This document shows positions 24,623 through 33,652 of a stretch of 64,000 bases of DNA, one piece after another. The notes beneath the pieces are model-generated. The model did not search any database, was not told the origin of the DNA, and saw only the letters and a program-made list of their open reading frames with translations. The first letter of the stretch is position 1. Every line of letters begins with the position of its first letter. Origin of the DNA: an uncultured Prevotellaceae bacterium (GTDB taxonomy: Bacteria > Bacteroidota > Bacteroidia > Bacteroidales > Bacteroidaceae); the NCBI GenBank assembly GCA_902767775.1, contig CACXIP010000013.1, positions 49,069 through 113,068 on the forward strand. Reading direction: 5' to 3'. The translations under genes were made by a program, and so were the position numbers.

Positions 24623-26830
24623 ATGAAGCCTTTCAGAATCATTACACTCATCGCCGCCGTGACGGCTGCCATGACGGCAACAGCACAGCCCTATCCCACC
24701 CGGCTGCTGGACCATGAGCAGCGCATCAACTCCATCATCAAGGAGATGACGCTCGAAGAGAAAATCGACATGCTCCACGGCAAGAACATGTTTTCATCGG
24801 CAGGCATCGAGCGACTGGGCATCGCCGACATCGAGTATGCCGACGGACCTTTTGGCATCAGGGAGGAGATGGAGCCTCACTCATGGAACTCCGCCCACCT
24901 GACCACAGACTCAGCAACATTCTTCCCCACCGGGTCGGCCCTCGCCGCCACATGGAGCACGGAATGGGCTTACGCCTACGGAAAGGGCATGAGCCGTGAG
25001 GCAAGGCTGCGCGGCAAGGACATGATTCTCGGACCCGCCATCAACATTCAGCGCATCCCCACAGGAGGAAGGACATACGAATACCTGAGCGAGGACCCAT
25101 TGCTCAGCGGCATGCTGTCGGTGGCTTACACCCGAGGGGCACAGGACGACGGTACGGCGGTGTGCCTCAAGCACTACGCACTCAACAACCAGGAGGACTA
25201 CCGCGGTTTCGTCGATGTGCGCATCTCCGACCGCGCCATGCATGAGATATACCTGCGGCCGTTTGAGATGGCAGTGCGCGAGGCGGATGCCTGGGGACTG
25301 ATGGCGGCATACAACAAGGTGAACGGACGGTGGTGCTCGGAGAATGAGCCACTGCTCAACACCATCCTGCGCCAGCAGTGGGGATTTCCGGGCATGGTCA
25401 TCAGCGACTGGGGTGGCGTCCACTCCACCGTTGATGCCGTGACATCGGGCATGAACGTGGAGATGCCTGGCAGTAGGTTCATGGGCAAGGCATTGCTCGA
25501 CTCGGTGAGGGCAGGCAAGGTGAGCGAGGAGGTCATCGACCAGCGCGTCAGGGAAATCCTCAGGGTGAGACTGACGGTGAAACCCATCGCCAAGGCGGAT
25601 GCCAACCGACTGCCGGTGGGCAACGATGAGGAGATGGGCATCGCTCTGAATGTGGCGCGACGCTCCATCGTACTGCTCAAGAACGAGGGTCTGCTGCCCA
25701 TCGATACCAAACGGGTAAGGAACATCGCCGTCGTCGGTGAGAACGCCGTCACCACGATGGCGTTAGGTGGTGTGGGTGCCGGTGTGAAGACACGCCGTGA
25801 AATCACGCCCCTCGAGGGTTTGCAGCAGGCTTTGGGTGACAAAGTAAAACTGACCTATGTGCCTGGCTACAAGAGCTTTGACCGTGACAGCCGCAACAAG
25901 AGGATGAGTCCGGTGCAGGAGGCAGACAAAAAACTCATGGCGGAGGCAGTGAAGGCTGCCAAGCGCGCCGACCTGGTGCTTTTCTTCGCAGGCGACAACC
26001 GCGAGGTGGAGACAGAAGGTTCCGACCGCAAGAGCATCACGCTGCCCTCTGGACAGGATGAGCTGGCTGCCGCCCTCGCCAAGGTCAGCAAACGAATGGT
26101 CACCATCATCGTATCGGGCGGTCCCGTAGATGTGACGACGGTGAGCGAGGCATCAGGAGCCTTGGTGGCATCATGGTTCAACGGTTCGATGGGCGGACAA
26201 GCACTGGCAGAAATCCTCACAGGCAAGATTTCACCGTCGGGCAGACTGCCCATGACATGGCCCAAGAAACTGGAGGATGTGCCGGCATACGCACTCAACA
26301 CCTACCCGCAGGAGATGAAGTCCAACAACCAGGGCGACATCTTCGTGGGGTTGGTCAACAACCAAAGCACCGACCGCAGGCAGCAACTCATCGCCAACTA
26401 CGCAGAGGAGGAGATGGTGGGCTACCGGTGGTATGACTGCAAAGACGTGCCCGTAGCCTATCCCTTCGGTTACGGACTGTCATACGCGAAGTTTGAATAC
26501 AACGACCTGGAGGTGCGCCCCACTGCAGAGGGATACGATGTGTGCTTCGCACTCACCAACACCTCGGACACCGATGCCGAGGAGGTGGCACAGGTGTATG
26601 TATCGCGCCCCTTGTCGCATATCGAAAGACCAGTGAAAGAACTCAAGGGCTTTCAGCGCGTGGCGCTGAAGGCGGGTGAACGCAAACAGGTGACCATCCC
26701 CGTCCGCCGCGCAGACCTATGCCACTGGGATGAGGCGGCACAGGCATGGATGTACGAACCAGGCATGCTCCGTTTTCTTGTGGGAGGCTCTTCAGACAAC
26801 CTGAAATTGAAAACGGAGAAACAGCAATAA
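24623..26830 (+). CDS. Secreted GH3 beta-glycosidase
   Basis: 735 residues with a signal peptide ending about residue 22 (MTATAQ). The GH3 N-terminal barrel contains the nucleophile Asp262 in VISDWGG, and substrate-binding residues are in KHYALNNQ and the GRTYEYLSEDP segment. The alpha/beta sandwich domain (about 340-560) supplies the acid-base region around DNREVETEGSDR, and a fibronectin III-like domain closes the protein (about 630-720, QVYVSRPLSHIERPVKELKG-like, shown here in part). GH3 enzymes remove non-reducing-end sugars from oligosaccharides; beta-glucosidase or beta-xylosidase are both possible. Its neighbours on this side degrade pectin, so release of side-chain sugars is plausible. 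Confidence 0.9.
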   Translation: MKPFRIITLIAAVTAAMTATAQPYPTRLLDHEQRINSIIKEMTLEEKIDMLHGKNMFSSAGIERLGIADIEYADGPFGIREEMEPHSWNSAHLTTDSATFFPTGSALAATWSTEWAYAYGKGMSREARLRGKDMILGPAINIQRIPTGGRTYEYLSEDPLLSGMLSVAYTRGAQDDGTAVCLKHYALNNQEDYRGFVDVRISDRAMHEIYLRPFEMAVREADAWGLMAAYNKVNGRWCSENEPLLNTILRQQWGFPGMVISDWGGVHSTVDAVTSGMNVEMPGSRFMGKALLDSVRAGKVSEEVIDQRVREILRVRLTVKPIAKADANRLPVGNDEEMGIALNVARRSIVLLKNEGLLPIDTKRVRNIAVVGENAVTTMALGGVGAGVKTRREITPLEGLQQALGDKVKLTYVPGYKSFDRDSRNKRMSPVQEADKKLMAEAVKAAKRADLVLFFAGDNREVETEGSDRKSITLPSGQDELAAALAKVSKRMVTIIVSGGPVDVTTVSEASGALVASWFNGSMGGQALAEILTGKISPSGRLPMTWPKKLEDVPAYALNTYPQEMKSNNQGDIFVGLVNNQSTDRRQQLIANYAEEEMVGYRWYDCKDVPVAYPFGYGLSYAKFEYNDLEVRPTAEGYDVCFALTNTSDTDAEEVAQVYVSRPLSHIERPVKELKGFQRVALKAGERKQVTIPVRRADLCHWDEAAQAWMYEPGMLRFLVGGSSDNLKLKTEKQQ

Positions 26831-26882
26831 ACGTTCAAGACCTACTTGTTGAAAGAAGGCACGTTGCTGGAAGAGCAGGCTC

Positions 26883-28544
26883 TCAATATCTGAATGAACT
26901 GCCGCCAAGGAACTCACGCAGCAGCGAGGTGAAGGGAAGGGTGTGGTCCTCGATGTCGGCAAAATAGCGGAGGAACTTGCACAGCCTGTAGGCCTCGGAG
27001 TACTCCTCCGCCTTCTGCGGCACACGCTCGAGCAACTGCAATGCCTGCTGCTTGATGACCGCCAACTCGTAAATCATCGCCGTGTTGAACATCTCGTCGG
27101 CATTCTCCTGATAGGGGAATATCCACTTCTGCTCCCCCGCACGCACCGAGGGCCATCGGCGGATGGTCTCCTGAGCCGACACCCCACGGTATTTGTCGTC
27201 TCTGACGATGCGACGCAGCAGTCGGTTGTCGGTGGTGGGGATGTAGTTGTGGTGGTCGAGCAGGATGGTGGTGAGTGCCGAGGCGTAGACTCTGAACTTC
27301 TGCTCCTCGGGAATCTGCGCAGTGAGTTCGGGATTCAAGGCATGGATGCCCTCGATGACCAGGATGTCATTAGGTCCCATCTTCATCCGCTTGCCGCTGC
27401 GCTCGCTGCGGCCCAACTGGAAATTATACTTGGGCAGTTCCACCTCCTCACCATTGAGCAATTGTGTCAGTTGCTTGTTGAGCAACGGGATATTGAGTGC
27501 ATGCAGGTGCTCAAAATCGTAGTCACCCTTCGCGTCGCGCGGTGTCTTGTCACGGTCGACAAAATAGTCGTCGAGCGACATCATCACCGGCCTCAGACCA
27601 CTGCACACCAACTGGATGGAGATTCTCTTGCACGTGGTGGTCTTCCCACTCGACGAGGGACCGGCAATCAGCACAATCCTGACGCCCTCGCGCTTGGCTA
27701 TCTCCTCTGCGATATGCGCTATCTTCTTCTCCTGCAGCGCCTCCGACACGTTGATGAGCAACGGTGTACCGCCTTTCGCCACAATCTCGTTGAAATCGCC
27801 TACCGTACTGATGCCGAGGATGTTCTGCCAGCGGTGATGCTCCTGGAAGATGCCGAACATTTTGTCCTGCCGCACCATATCGCCCAAGACATCGGGGTTG
27901 TCGAGCGACGGGATGCGCAGCAGCATCCCCTCAAAATAGGGTTCCAATCCGAAAAGATGCAGACTGCCCGTGTGGGTGAGCAAGGCACCGTAGTAGTAGT
28001 CGGCATATCCGTCGAGGTCGTAATATACCGTGTAGATGTCGCCGATTGACCGCAGGAGCTTCACCTTCGAACTGGTGCCACGCTCCTCAAATACCTTGAT
28101 GGCCTCTTCGGTGGAGCACTCATGGCGGCGGATGGGGCGGTCGGCATCGATAATCTCCTGCATCCTGGCCCTTACCGCATCCACATCAGCCGCCGTCACC
28201 GCACGTCCGATGTGCAGGTCGCAGTAATAACCGTTGGACACCGGGATGTCGATGACCACGCTGCCCTTCGGGAAGAGGTCGTGCACCGCCTTGCACAGGA
28301 CAAAGAAGAGGGTGCGGGTATAGGTGCGGCTGCCCGACGAGGTCGACAGGTCGAGATATTCCACGTCGGCATTATGGTACAGGCGCATGCCCAGTCCGGA
28401 TGTCCGATTGTTGACCTTCGCCACTATCGGTCCGTGGGGCATGGGAAACGCCAGTCCGGAAAAAATTTCAGAAAGTGAACTCCCGATGGGGAATTCTTGT
28501 GTTTTTTTGTTATTTTTGCAACGAATTTTAATGATTTCTCTCAT
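26883..28544 (-). CDS. Nucleoside (uridine) kinase with TGS/SAD-type N-terminal part
   Basis: 553 residues from MREIIKIRC at 28544; thirteen further in-frame codons upstream contain no family sequence. Residues 1-65 resemble a TGS domain and 66-230 the second additional domain of threonyl-tRNA synthetase (RRHECSTEEAIKVF). The C-terminal half is a uridine kinase: P-loop GPSSSGKTTTCKR (from Gly295), MSLDDYFVDRD as the catalytic Asp stretch, and YDFEHLHALNIPLL. Bacteroidetes carry this fused form in place of a plain uridine kinase. It phosphorylates uridine or cytidine with ATP or GTP for salvage, consistent with upp nearby. It is convergent with the GH3 gene and divergent from the transporter. 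Confidence 0.88.
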   Translation of the reverse strand: MREIIKIRCKNNKKTQEFPIGSSLSEIFSGLAFPMPHGPIVAKVNNRTSGLGMRLYHNADVEYLDLSTSSGSRTYTRTLFFVLCKAVHDLFPKGSVVIDIPVSNGYYCDLHIGRAVTAADVDAVRARMQEIIDADRPIRRHECSTEEAIKVFEERGTSSKVKLLRSIGDIYTVYYDLDGYADYYYGALLTHTGSLHLFGLEPYFEGMLLRIPSLDNPDVLGDMVRQDKMFGIFQEHHRWQNILGISTVGDFNEIVAKGGTPLLINVSEALQEKKIAHIAEEIAKREGVRIVLIAGPSSSGKTTTCKRISIQLVCSGLRPVMMSLDDYFVDRDKTPRDAKGDYDFEHLHALNIPLLNKQLTQLLNGEEVELPKYNFQLGRSERSGKRMKMGPNDILVIEGIHALNPELTAQIPEEQKFRVYASALTTILLDHHNYIPTTDNRLLRRIVRDDKYRGVSAQETIRRWPSVRAGEQKWIFPYQENADEMFNTAMIYELAVIKQQALQLLERVPQKAEEYSEAYRLCKFLRYFADIEDHTLPFTSLLREFLGGSSFRY

Positions 28545-28628
28545 GGCATTGCTGTTTTGGTTTTGAGCGTGTAAAAATAGCAAAAAAATCTGACTCGACA
28601 GCCTTTGGCCTCAATTTTTTGGTAAAAT

Positions 28629-30338
28629 ATGTCTATTTGGGTTCTTTTCAAGTGTATTGGCTCCCTCGCCCTCCTCATGTATGGTATGAAATCCATGAGT
28701 GAGAGTCTTCAGAAGATGGCCGGTCCGCAGCTCCGCCATGTGCTGGGTGCCATGACCACCAACCGTTTCACGGGTGCCCTCACTGGTATGTTTGTCACCG
28801 CAGCCGTGCAGAGTTCCACCGCCACCACGCTCATGACCGTCTCGTTTGTCAATGCCGGACTGCTCACCCTCATGCAGGCCATCAGCGTCATCATGGGAGC
28901 ACATATCGGCACGACGGTGACGGCATGGATTATGGCCCTCGTTTTCTCTTTCAATATCGACGGCTTCGCCTACCCCGCCTTCTTCCTCGGCATCATCCTC
29001 ATCTACATGAAGAAGCGCAACATCATCGGCGACTTCATCTTCGGCGTGGCTTTTCTCTTCCTCGGACTGGGCACGCTGAAGGCAACGGGATTCGAGATGG
29101 TGGACGACCCCGAGACCAAACAAATCATCAGCACATTTTTTGCCAAGTTCAGCGAACCCGGTCTATGGAGTTCCCTGTTCTTCCTCTTCTCCGGCATGGT
29201 GCTCACCCTCTGCATGCAGTCGTCGGCAGCCATCATGGCCATCACCATGATACTCTGCGCCACCGGCATGTTGCACATCGACCAAGGCATCATTCTTGTG
29301 CTGGGCGGGAACATCGGCACCACCATCACCTCCAACATCGTGACGGCAAACGCCAACACCCCGGCGCGGCGGGCTGCCTTCTCCCACCTGTCCATCAACG
29401 TTTTGGGTGTCACATGGGCGCTTATCTTCCTGCAGCCTTTTGTCAATCTTATTTGTCAACTCGTCGGATTAGACCGCACCATGGATGCCAGTACCCCTGG
29501 CTTTACTGCCAAGACATCCGTCGTGCTCGCCACGTTCCACACCTTGTTCAACGTCATCAACACGCTGCTGCTCATCTGGTTTGTGAGATACATCGAGCGA
29601 TTCGTCTGCTGGGTCATCAAGCCCAAGAAGGTGGATGATGAGGAGGACTTCCGCCTGCGCTTCATCACCTCGGGCATCATGAAGACACCCGAACTCTCCG
29701 TCCTCGAGGCACAAAAGGAGATTCGTGAATTCTCCGAGCGCATGGAACGCATGTTCGGCATGGTGAGGATACTGCTTCCCGAGAAGGATGAGAAGAAGTT
29801 CAACCAACTCTTCAAACGCATCGAGAAATACGAGGGCATCTCCGACAACATGGAGATAGAGATTGCCAAATACCTCAGCCAGGTGTCCGACGCCCACCTG
29901 AGCGACGACACAAAGGCGAAGATACGCGCCATGCTGCGCGAGATTTCCGAACTGGAGAGCATCGGCGACTCATGCTACAACATGGCGCGCACCATCAACC
30001 GCAAGGTGCAGGCCAAACAAGACCATTTCACCGACAAGCAGTATGAGCATCTCCACCAAATGATGGAACTCACCAACAATGCGCTCATACAGATGAACGT
30101 GCTCATGATGGGCCGCAGAGAGTCGTTCGATGTCAACCGCACGTTCAACATCGAAAACGAAATCAACAACTACCGCAATCAGTTGAAGTCGCAGAACATC
30201 ATCGACATCAACAACCACGAGTACACCTATGCCGTAGGCACCATCTACATGGACCTCATCGCCGAGTGTGAGAAACTCGGCGACTATGTGGTCAATGTGG
30301 TGGAGGCCCGCATGGGCACACGGCAAAAAGAGGCGTAA
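28629..30338 (+). CDS. Na/Pi cotransporter family protein with PhoU-like tail
   Basis: 569 residues. The N-terminal membrane domain (about 1-330) contains the duplicated QSS motifs of the NptA/PNaS family: VQSSTATTLMT and MQSSAAIMAIT, each in a Gly-rich re-entrant setting. The C-terminal cytoplasmic part (about 355-569) is helical with two PhoU-like repeats (LERIGDSC-type LESIGDSCYNMA and ECEKLGDYVVNV). It should import phosphate using a sodium gradient, with the PhoU part regulating it. The 84-base divergent spacer with the nucleoside kinase lacks a perfect promoter, though CCTTTGG is near. Confidence 0.92.
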   Translation: MSIWVLFKCIGSLALLMYGMKSMSESLQKMAGPQLRHVLGAMTTNRFTGALTGMFVTAAVQSSTATTLMTVSFVNAGLLTLMQAISVIMGAHIGTTVTAWIMALVFSFNIDGFAYPAFFLGIILIYMKKRNIIGDFIFGVAFLFLGLGTLKATGFEMVDDPETKQIISTFFAKFSEPGLWSSLFFLFSGMVLTLCMQSSAAIMAITMILCATGMLHIDQGIILVLGGNIGTTITSNIVTANANTPARRAAFSHLSINVLGVTWALIFLQPFVNLICQLVGLDRTMDASTPGFTAKTSVVLATFHTLFNVINTLLLIWFVRYIERFVCWVIKPKKVDDEEDFRLRFITSGIMKTPELSVLEAQKEIREFSERMERMFGMVRILLPEKDEKKFNQLFKRIEKYEGISDNMEIEIAKYLSQVSDAHLSDDTKAKIRAMLREISELESIGDSCYNMARTINRKVQAKQDHFTDKQYEHLHQMMELTNNALIQMNVLMMGRRESFDVNRTFNIENEINNYRNQLKSQNIIDINNHEYTYAVGTIYMDLIAECEKLGDYVVNVVEARMGTRQKEA

Positions 30339-30345
30339 CCCCCAG

Positions 30346-31041
30346 TTATTCCATCAGTTGCGCAAAGAGTTCGCGCATACCTGCCGACGCTCCTTTCTTG
30401 AGATGCGTGAGGCGGGGCGACGACACACGCACGTCGCCTGGGTCGATGAGGTAGATGGGTGCATTCTCCGGTACATAGTTCACCAATCCTGCAGCGGGAT
30501 AGACCACCAGCGACGTACCGATGATGATGAAGATATCGGCTTTCATGCACTCACTGACCGCCGTCTCTATCATCGGCACTGCCTCCTGGAAGAACACGAT
30601 GTGCGGTCGGAGCAGCGAACCGTCGCCGGCCTTTGTGCCCGGCACCACCTCGGGATTGTCGCGCGTCAGCGTCTGGATGTAGCGCGGGTCGTAGGGGTCG
30701 ATGCTCGAGCACACCTTCATCAGTTCGCCATGGAGGTGAACCACATGGGTGCTGCCCGCCATCTCATGCAGGTTGTCCACATTCTGCGTCACCACAGTCA
30801 CGTCATATTTCTCCTCCAACTGCGCCACCAGGCGGTGACCCTCATTGGGCTGGGTGTCGAGGCACTTGCGGCGGAGCATGTTGTAGAAATTGGTCACCAA
30901 CGTGGGGTCACGCAACCATCCGTCGTGGGTGGCCACATCCTGGACGGGGTAGTTTTCCCACAGTCCGTCGGCATCGCGGAATGTTTTCAGACCACTCTCC
31001 ACCGACATGCCGGCACCAGTAAGAACAACGATTTTTTTCAT
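30346..31041 (-). CDS. cobB: Sir2-family NAD-dependent protein deacylase without zinc cysteines
   Basis: 231 residues from MKKIVVLTGAG at 31041; an open stretch of 36 codons upstream lies in the promoter region. It removes acyl groups from lysines using NAD. NAD-binding motifs are GAGMSVESGLKTFRDADG and VVTQNVDNLHE, the catalytic His is in HLHGEL, and IIIGTSLVVYPAAGL completes the Rossmann fold. The segment that normally holds four zinc-binding cysteines reads LMKVCSSIDPYDPRY with a single Cys, so the structural zinc is probably missing. This reduced form may be common in Bacteroidetes but is worth noting. It is convergent with the Na/Pi gene, eight bases apart. Confidence 0.9.
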   Translation of the reverse strand: MKKIVVLTGAGMSVESGLKTFRDADGLWENYPVQDVATHDGWLRDPTLVTNFYNMLRRKCLDTQPNEGHRLVAQLEEKYDVTVVTQNVDNLHEMAGSTHVVHLHGELMKVCSSIDPYDPRYIQTLTRDNPEVVPGTKAGDGSLLRPHIVFFQEAVPMIETAVSECMKADIFIIIGTSLVVYPAAGLVNYVPENAPIYLIDPGDVRVSSPRLTHLKKGASAGMRELFAQLME

Positions 31042-31083
31042 AGGCTTAATAGGTTGATTGTGTGTTGATACCTTAATAATATA

Positions 31084-31091
31084 CAAAATTA
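31084..31091 (-). promoter_or_regulatory. -7 element for the sirtuin gene
   Basis: On the minus strand TAATTTTG, an exact TAnnTTTG, with TTTC (one mismatch) about 19-20 bases upstream. The start codon is 42 bases downstream. Confidence 0.55.
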
Positions 31092-31135
31092 GCATTTTTT
31101 CCCGAAATAAGAAAGCGGTAATCAGATAAAAATCG

Positions 31136-31143
31136 TAACTTTG
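31136..31143 (+). promoter_or_regulatory. -7 element for the FKBP cluster
   Basis: TAACTTTG is exact and 41 bases ahead of the first FKBP start; no TTTG at the standard distance. It is divergent from the sirtuin promoter. Confidence 0.5.
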
Positions 31144-31184
31144 CCGCAATTTTAAAATGCATTTTAATTTTTTAGACGATTTTT

Positions 31185-31799
31185 ATGGACATCAAAAGAG
31201 TGAGCTATGCCCTGGGACTGGGCATAGGGCAACAACTGGCACAAATGAATGCCAGCGACTTGAGCATTGACGATTTCGCTGCCGCCGTGAAAGACGTGCT
31301 TGCAGGCAACCCCCTGCGCGTGAAGCACGCTGAGGCACAGAGCATCGTTCAGGCCTATTTCAACGAGAAAGAGAAAGAACTGCAGGCCGACCGTGCCGCC
31401 AAGGGCAGCATCGCCAAGAAGGCCGGCGAGGACTATCTCGCCAACAACAGCACGATGGAGGGTGTGGTAACCCTGCCCAGCGGCTTGCAGTATAAGGTGC
31501 TGCGTGAGGGCAACGGCCGCAAGCCGAAAGCCACCGACCAGGTGGTGTGCCACTATGAGGGATTCCTCGTCGACGGCACCATCTTCGACAGCAGCTATCA
31601 GCGCGGCGAGCCCGCCACCTTCGCACTCAACGAGGTAATCACGGGTTGGACAGAGGGTCTTCAACTCATGCAGGAAGGTGCAAAATACCGTTTCTTCATC
31701 CCCTGGCGACTGGGCTATGGCGAGAGCGGAGCCGGTTCGCTCATTCCTCCCTATTCCGCCCTCATCTTCGACGTGGAACTGAAGGAGATAAAGAATTAA
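31185..31799 (+). CDS. Cytoplasmic FKBP-type peptidyl-prolyl isomerase (FklB-like)
   Basis: 204 residues with no signal peptide. The N-terminal dimerisation domain (about 1-95) starts KRVSYALGLGIGQQLAQM, as in FklB/FkpA. The isomerase domain (about 100-204) shows LPSGLQYKVLREGNG, CHYEGFLVDGTIFDSSYQRG, FALNEVITGWTEGLQLM and YGESGAG, including the active-site Tyr, Phe-Asp, Trp and Tyr residues. It catalyses proline cis-trans isomerisation in the cytoplasm. It is the first of three consecutive paralogues; the other two carry export signals, so the set covers cytoplasm and envelope. About 95 bases of ATTAAAA-type repeat separate it from the next gene. Confidence 0.93.
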   Translation: MDIKRVSYALGLGIGQQLAQMNASDLSIDDFAAAVKDVLAGNPLRVKHAEAQSIVQAYFNEKEKELQADRAAKGSIAKKAGEDYLANNSTMEGVVTLPSGLQYKVLREGNGRKPKATDQVVCHYEGFLVDGTIFDSSYQRGEPATFALNEVITGWTEGLQLMQEGAKYRFFIPWRLGYGESGAGSLIPPYSALIFDVELKEIKN

Positions 31800-31893
31800 A
31801 TTAAAAATTAAAGATTAAAAATTAAAAATTGCTTCTATAGCAACTATCTCCTCAAAATTAAAAAAACATTCATCAAATAACAAAAACAGAGAC

Positions 31894-32748
31894 ATGAAAA
31901 AAATTTCATTCGTGGCCATTTTGGTCATCTGTGCCGCCACCATGGTATCCTGTGGCAAAAAATACAAAGCCAGCCTGACATCAGACATTGACACACTCAG
32001 TTACGCCATCGGTATCGCCAATGGTTCACAGATTAAGCCCTACCTCATGCAGCAAGGTGTGGACACCGCCTATATCGCCGACTTCCTCCGCGGATTCAAC
32101 GAGGGTGCCAAGATTGCTGGCGACAAGCGCCAGGAAGCCTTCCAGTCGGGTGTCGAGATGGGTATGAGAATGGCCAGCGGCATCAACTCCCAGATTTTCG
32201 CCGACGACGAGAACTACAAGCTCTCCCGCAAAAACCTTCTGGCTGGTATGGCAGCAGGTCTGAAGAACGACACCACCCTGATGAACCCCAATGAGGTGAT
32301 GCCCAAGATTGACGGAATGGCTGAGAACATCCACAAGAAGATAATGGACAAGAAATATGGCGGCTACAAGGCAGAAGGCGAGAAGTTCCTCGTGGAGAAC
32401 GCCAAGAAGCCCGGTGTGAAGAGTCTTGCCAACGGTGTGCAGTACAAAGTCATCAAGGAGGGCGAGGGTGCCATCCCCAGCGACACCGCACGCGTGAAAA
32501 TCAACTACGAGGGAAAGACCATCGACGGCAATGTCTTCGACAGCAGCTACAAGCGCGGCCAGCCCGTGGAGATGATGGTGCGCCAGAACATCCCCGGTTT
32601 CTGCGAGGCCCTCACCCACATGCCTGTCGGTTCAACATGGGAGGTCTACATCCCCGCCGACCAAGCTTATGGCTCACGCGAGATGGGCGACATCAAGCCC
32701 TACTCCACCCTTATCTTCAAGGTCGAACTGCTTGACATCCTGAACTAA
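31894..32748 (+). CDS. FKBP-type peptidyl-prolyl isomerase lipoprotein
   Basis: 284 residues with a lipoprotein signal peptide, lipobox MVSC (Cys20). The long N-terminal helical domain (about 28-175) precedes the FKBP domain (about 180-284): SLANGVQYKVIKEGEG, INYEGKTIDGNVFDSSYKRG, VRQNIPGFCEALTHMPVG, where the Trp of the usual GWTEAL motif is replaced by GFCEAL. The active-site change suggests weaker isomerase activity or a binding role. As a lipoprotein facing the periplasm it could help fold envelope proteins. It ends seven bases before the third FKBP gene. Confidence 0.92.
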   Translation: MKKISFVAILVICAATMVSCGKKYKASLTSDIDTLSYAIGIANGSQIKPYLMQQGVDTAYIADFLRGFNEGAKIAGDKRQEAFQSGVEMGMRMASGINSQIFADDENYKLSRKNLLAGMAAGLKNDTTLMNPNEVMPKIDGMAENIHKKIMDKKYGGYKAEGEKFLVENAKKPGVKSLANGVQYKVIKEGEGAIPSDTARVKINYEGKTIDGNVFDSSYKRGQPVEMMVRQNIPGFCEALTHMPVGSTWEVYIPADQAYGSREMGDIKPYSTLIFKVELLDILN

Positions 32749-32755
32749 AAAGGTC

Positions 32756-33652
32756 ATGAAAAGAACTTTGATATTGGCACTCGTCGTCCTGACGAGTGCC
32801 TCTTTCTGCCTTGCAACAACGGGCAAGAAAGACAAGAAGAAAAAGAAAAATGAGGCAACACAGGTGATTGCACCCGTCAACCTCACCAACAAAGCCGACT
32901 CCATGAGCTATGCCATGGGCATGGAGGCCACCAACGGACTCATCCCCTACCTCACCGGACAACTGGGGGTGGACACCACCTACATGAGCAAATTTATCGA
33001 GGGCTTCTCTGACGCCATCGACTCCTTGAAGAACAACAAGGAGATTGTAGCTTATGGTGCTGGTGTGAACATCGCCCAGACCGTGAGCAGGAACATGATT
33101 GGACAGGCCAGCAAGAGCGTCGCCGGCATCATCGACGAGCTGGACGGCGATATGTTCAAACAAGGCTTCCTCGCCGCACTGCGCAAGGACTATGCCCATT
33201 TCAACGACTCCACGGCTGCTGCCTTCGTGGTCAGCAAACACGAGGAATACACCAACACCCTCCGCAAGCAGGGTGAGGAGTTCCTCGCTGCCAACAAACT
33301 GAAACCGGGTGTGGTGACCCTGCCCAGCGGCCTGCAGTATAAGGTGCTCCGCGAGGGCAACGGACCCAAAGCCACCAAGGACGACGAGGTGGAGGTGAAA
33401 TATGAGGGCCGCCTTGTCAACGGCACCATCTTCGACAGCAGTTATGAGCGCAACCCACAGACCGCCAAGTTTCGCCCGACACAAGTCATCAAGGGGTGGA
33501 CCGAGGCACTCACCCTCATGCCCGAGGGAAGCATGTGGGAACTCTACATCCCGCAGGACTTGGGATACGGTGAGCGTCAGGCAGGAAAGATACCGCCATT
33601 CTCTGCCCTCATCTTCAAAGTGGAACTGGTGAAAGTGAACAGCAAGGAATGA
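32756..33652 (+). CDS. Exported FKBP-type peptidyl-prolyl isomerase
   Basis: 298 residues with a signal peptide (to about residue 20) and no lipobox, followed by a strongly basic run (GKKDKKKKKNEAT). The N-terminal domain (about 45-185) and FKBP domain (about 190-298) match the first copy closely: VTLPSGLQYKVLREGNG and GTIFDSSYERN, VIKGWTEALTLMPEG and LGYGERQAG. The active-site Tyr, Asp, Trp and Tyr are intact. It is expected to be a soluble periplasmic folding factor. Its stop overlaps the helicase start by four bases, linking it to an RNA helicase operon. Confidence 0.92.
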   Translation: MKRTLILALVVLTSASFCLATTGKKDKKKKKNEATQVIAPVNLTNKADSMSYAMGMEATNGLIPYLTGQLGVDTTYMSKFIEGFSDAIDSLKNNKEIVAYGAGVNIAQTVSRNMIGQASKSVAGIIDELDGDMFKQGFLAALRKDYAHFNDSTAAAFVVSKHEEYTNTLRKQGEEFLAANKLKPGVVTLPSGLQYKVLREGNGPKATKDDEVEVKYEGRLVNGTIFDSSYERNPQTAKFRPTQVIKGWTEALTLMPEGSMWELYIPQDLGYGERQAGKIPPFSALIFKVELVKVNSKE

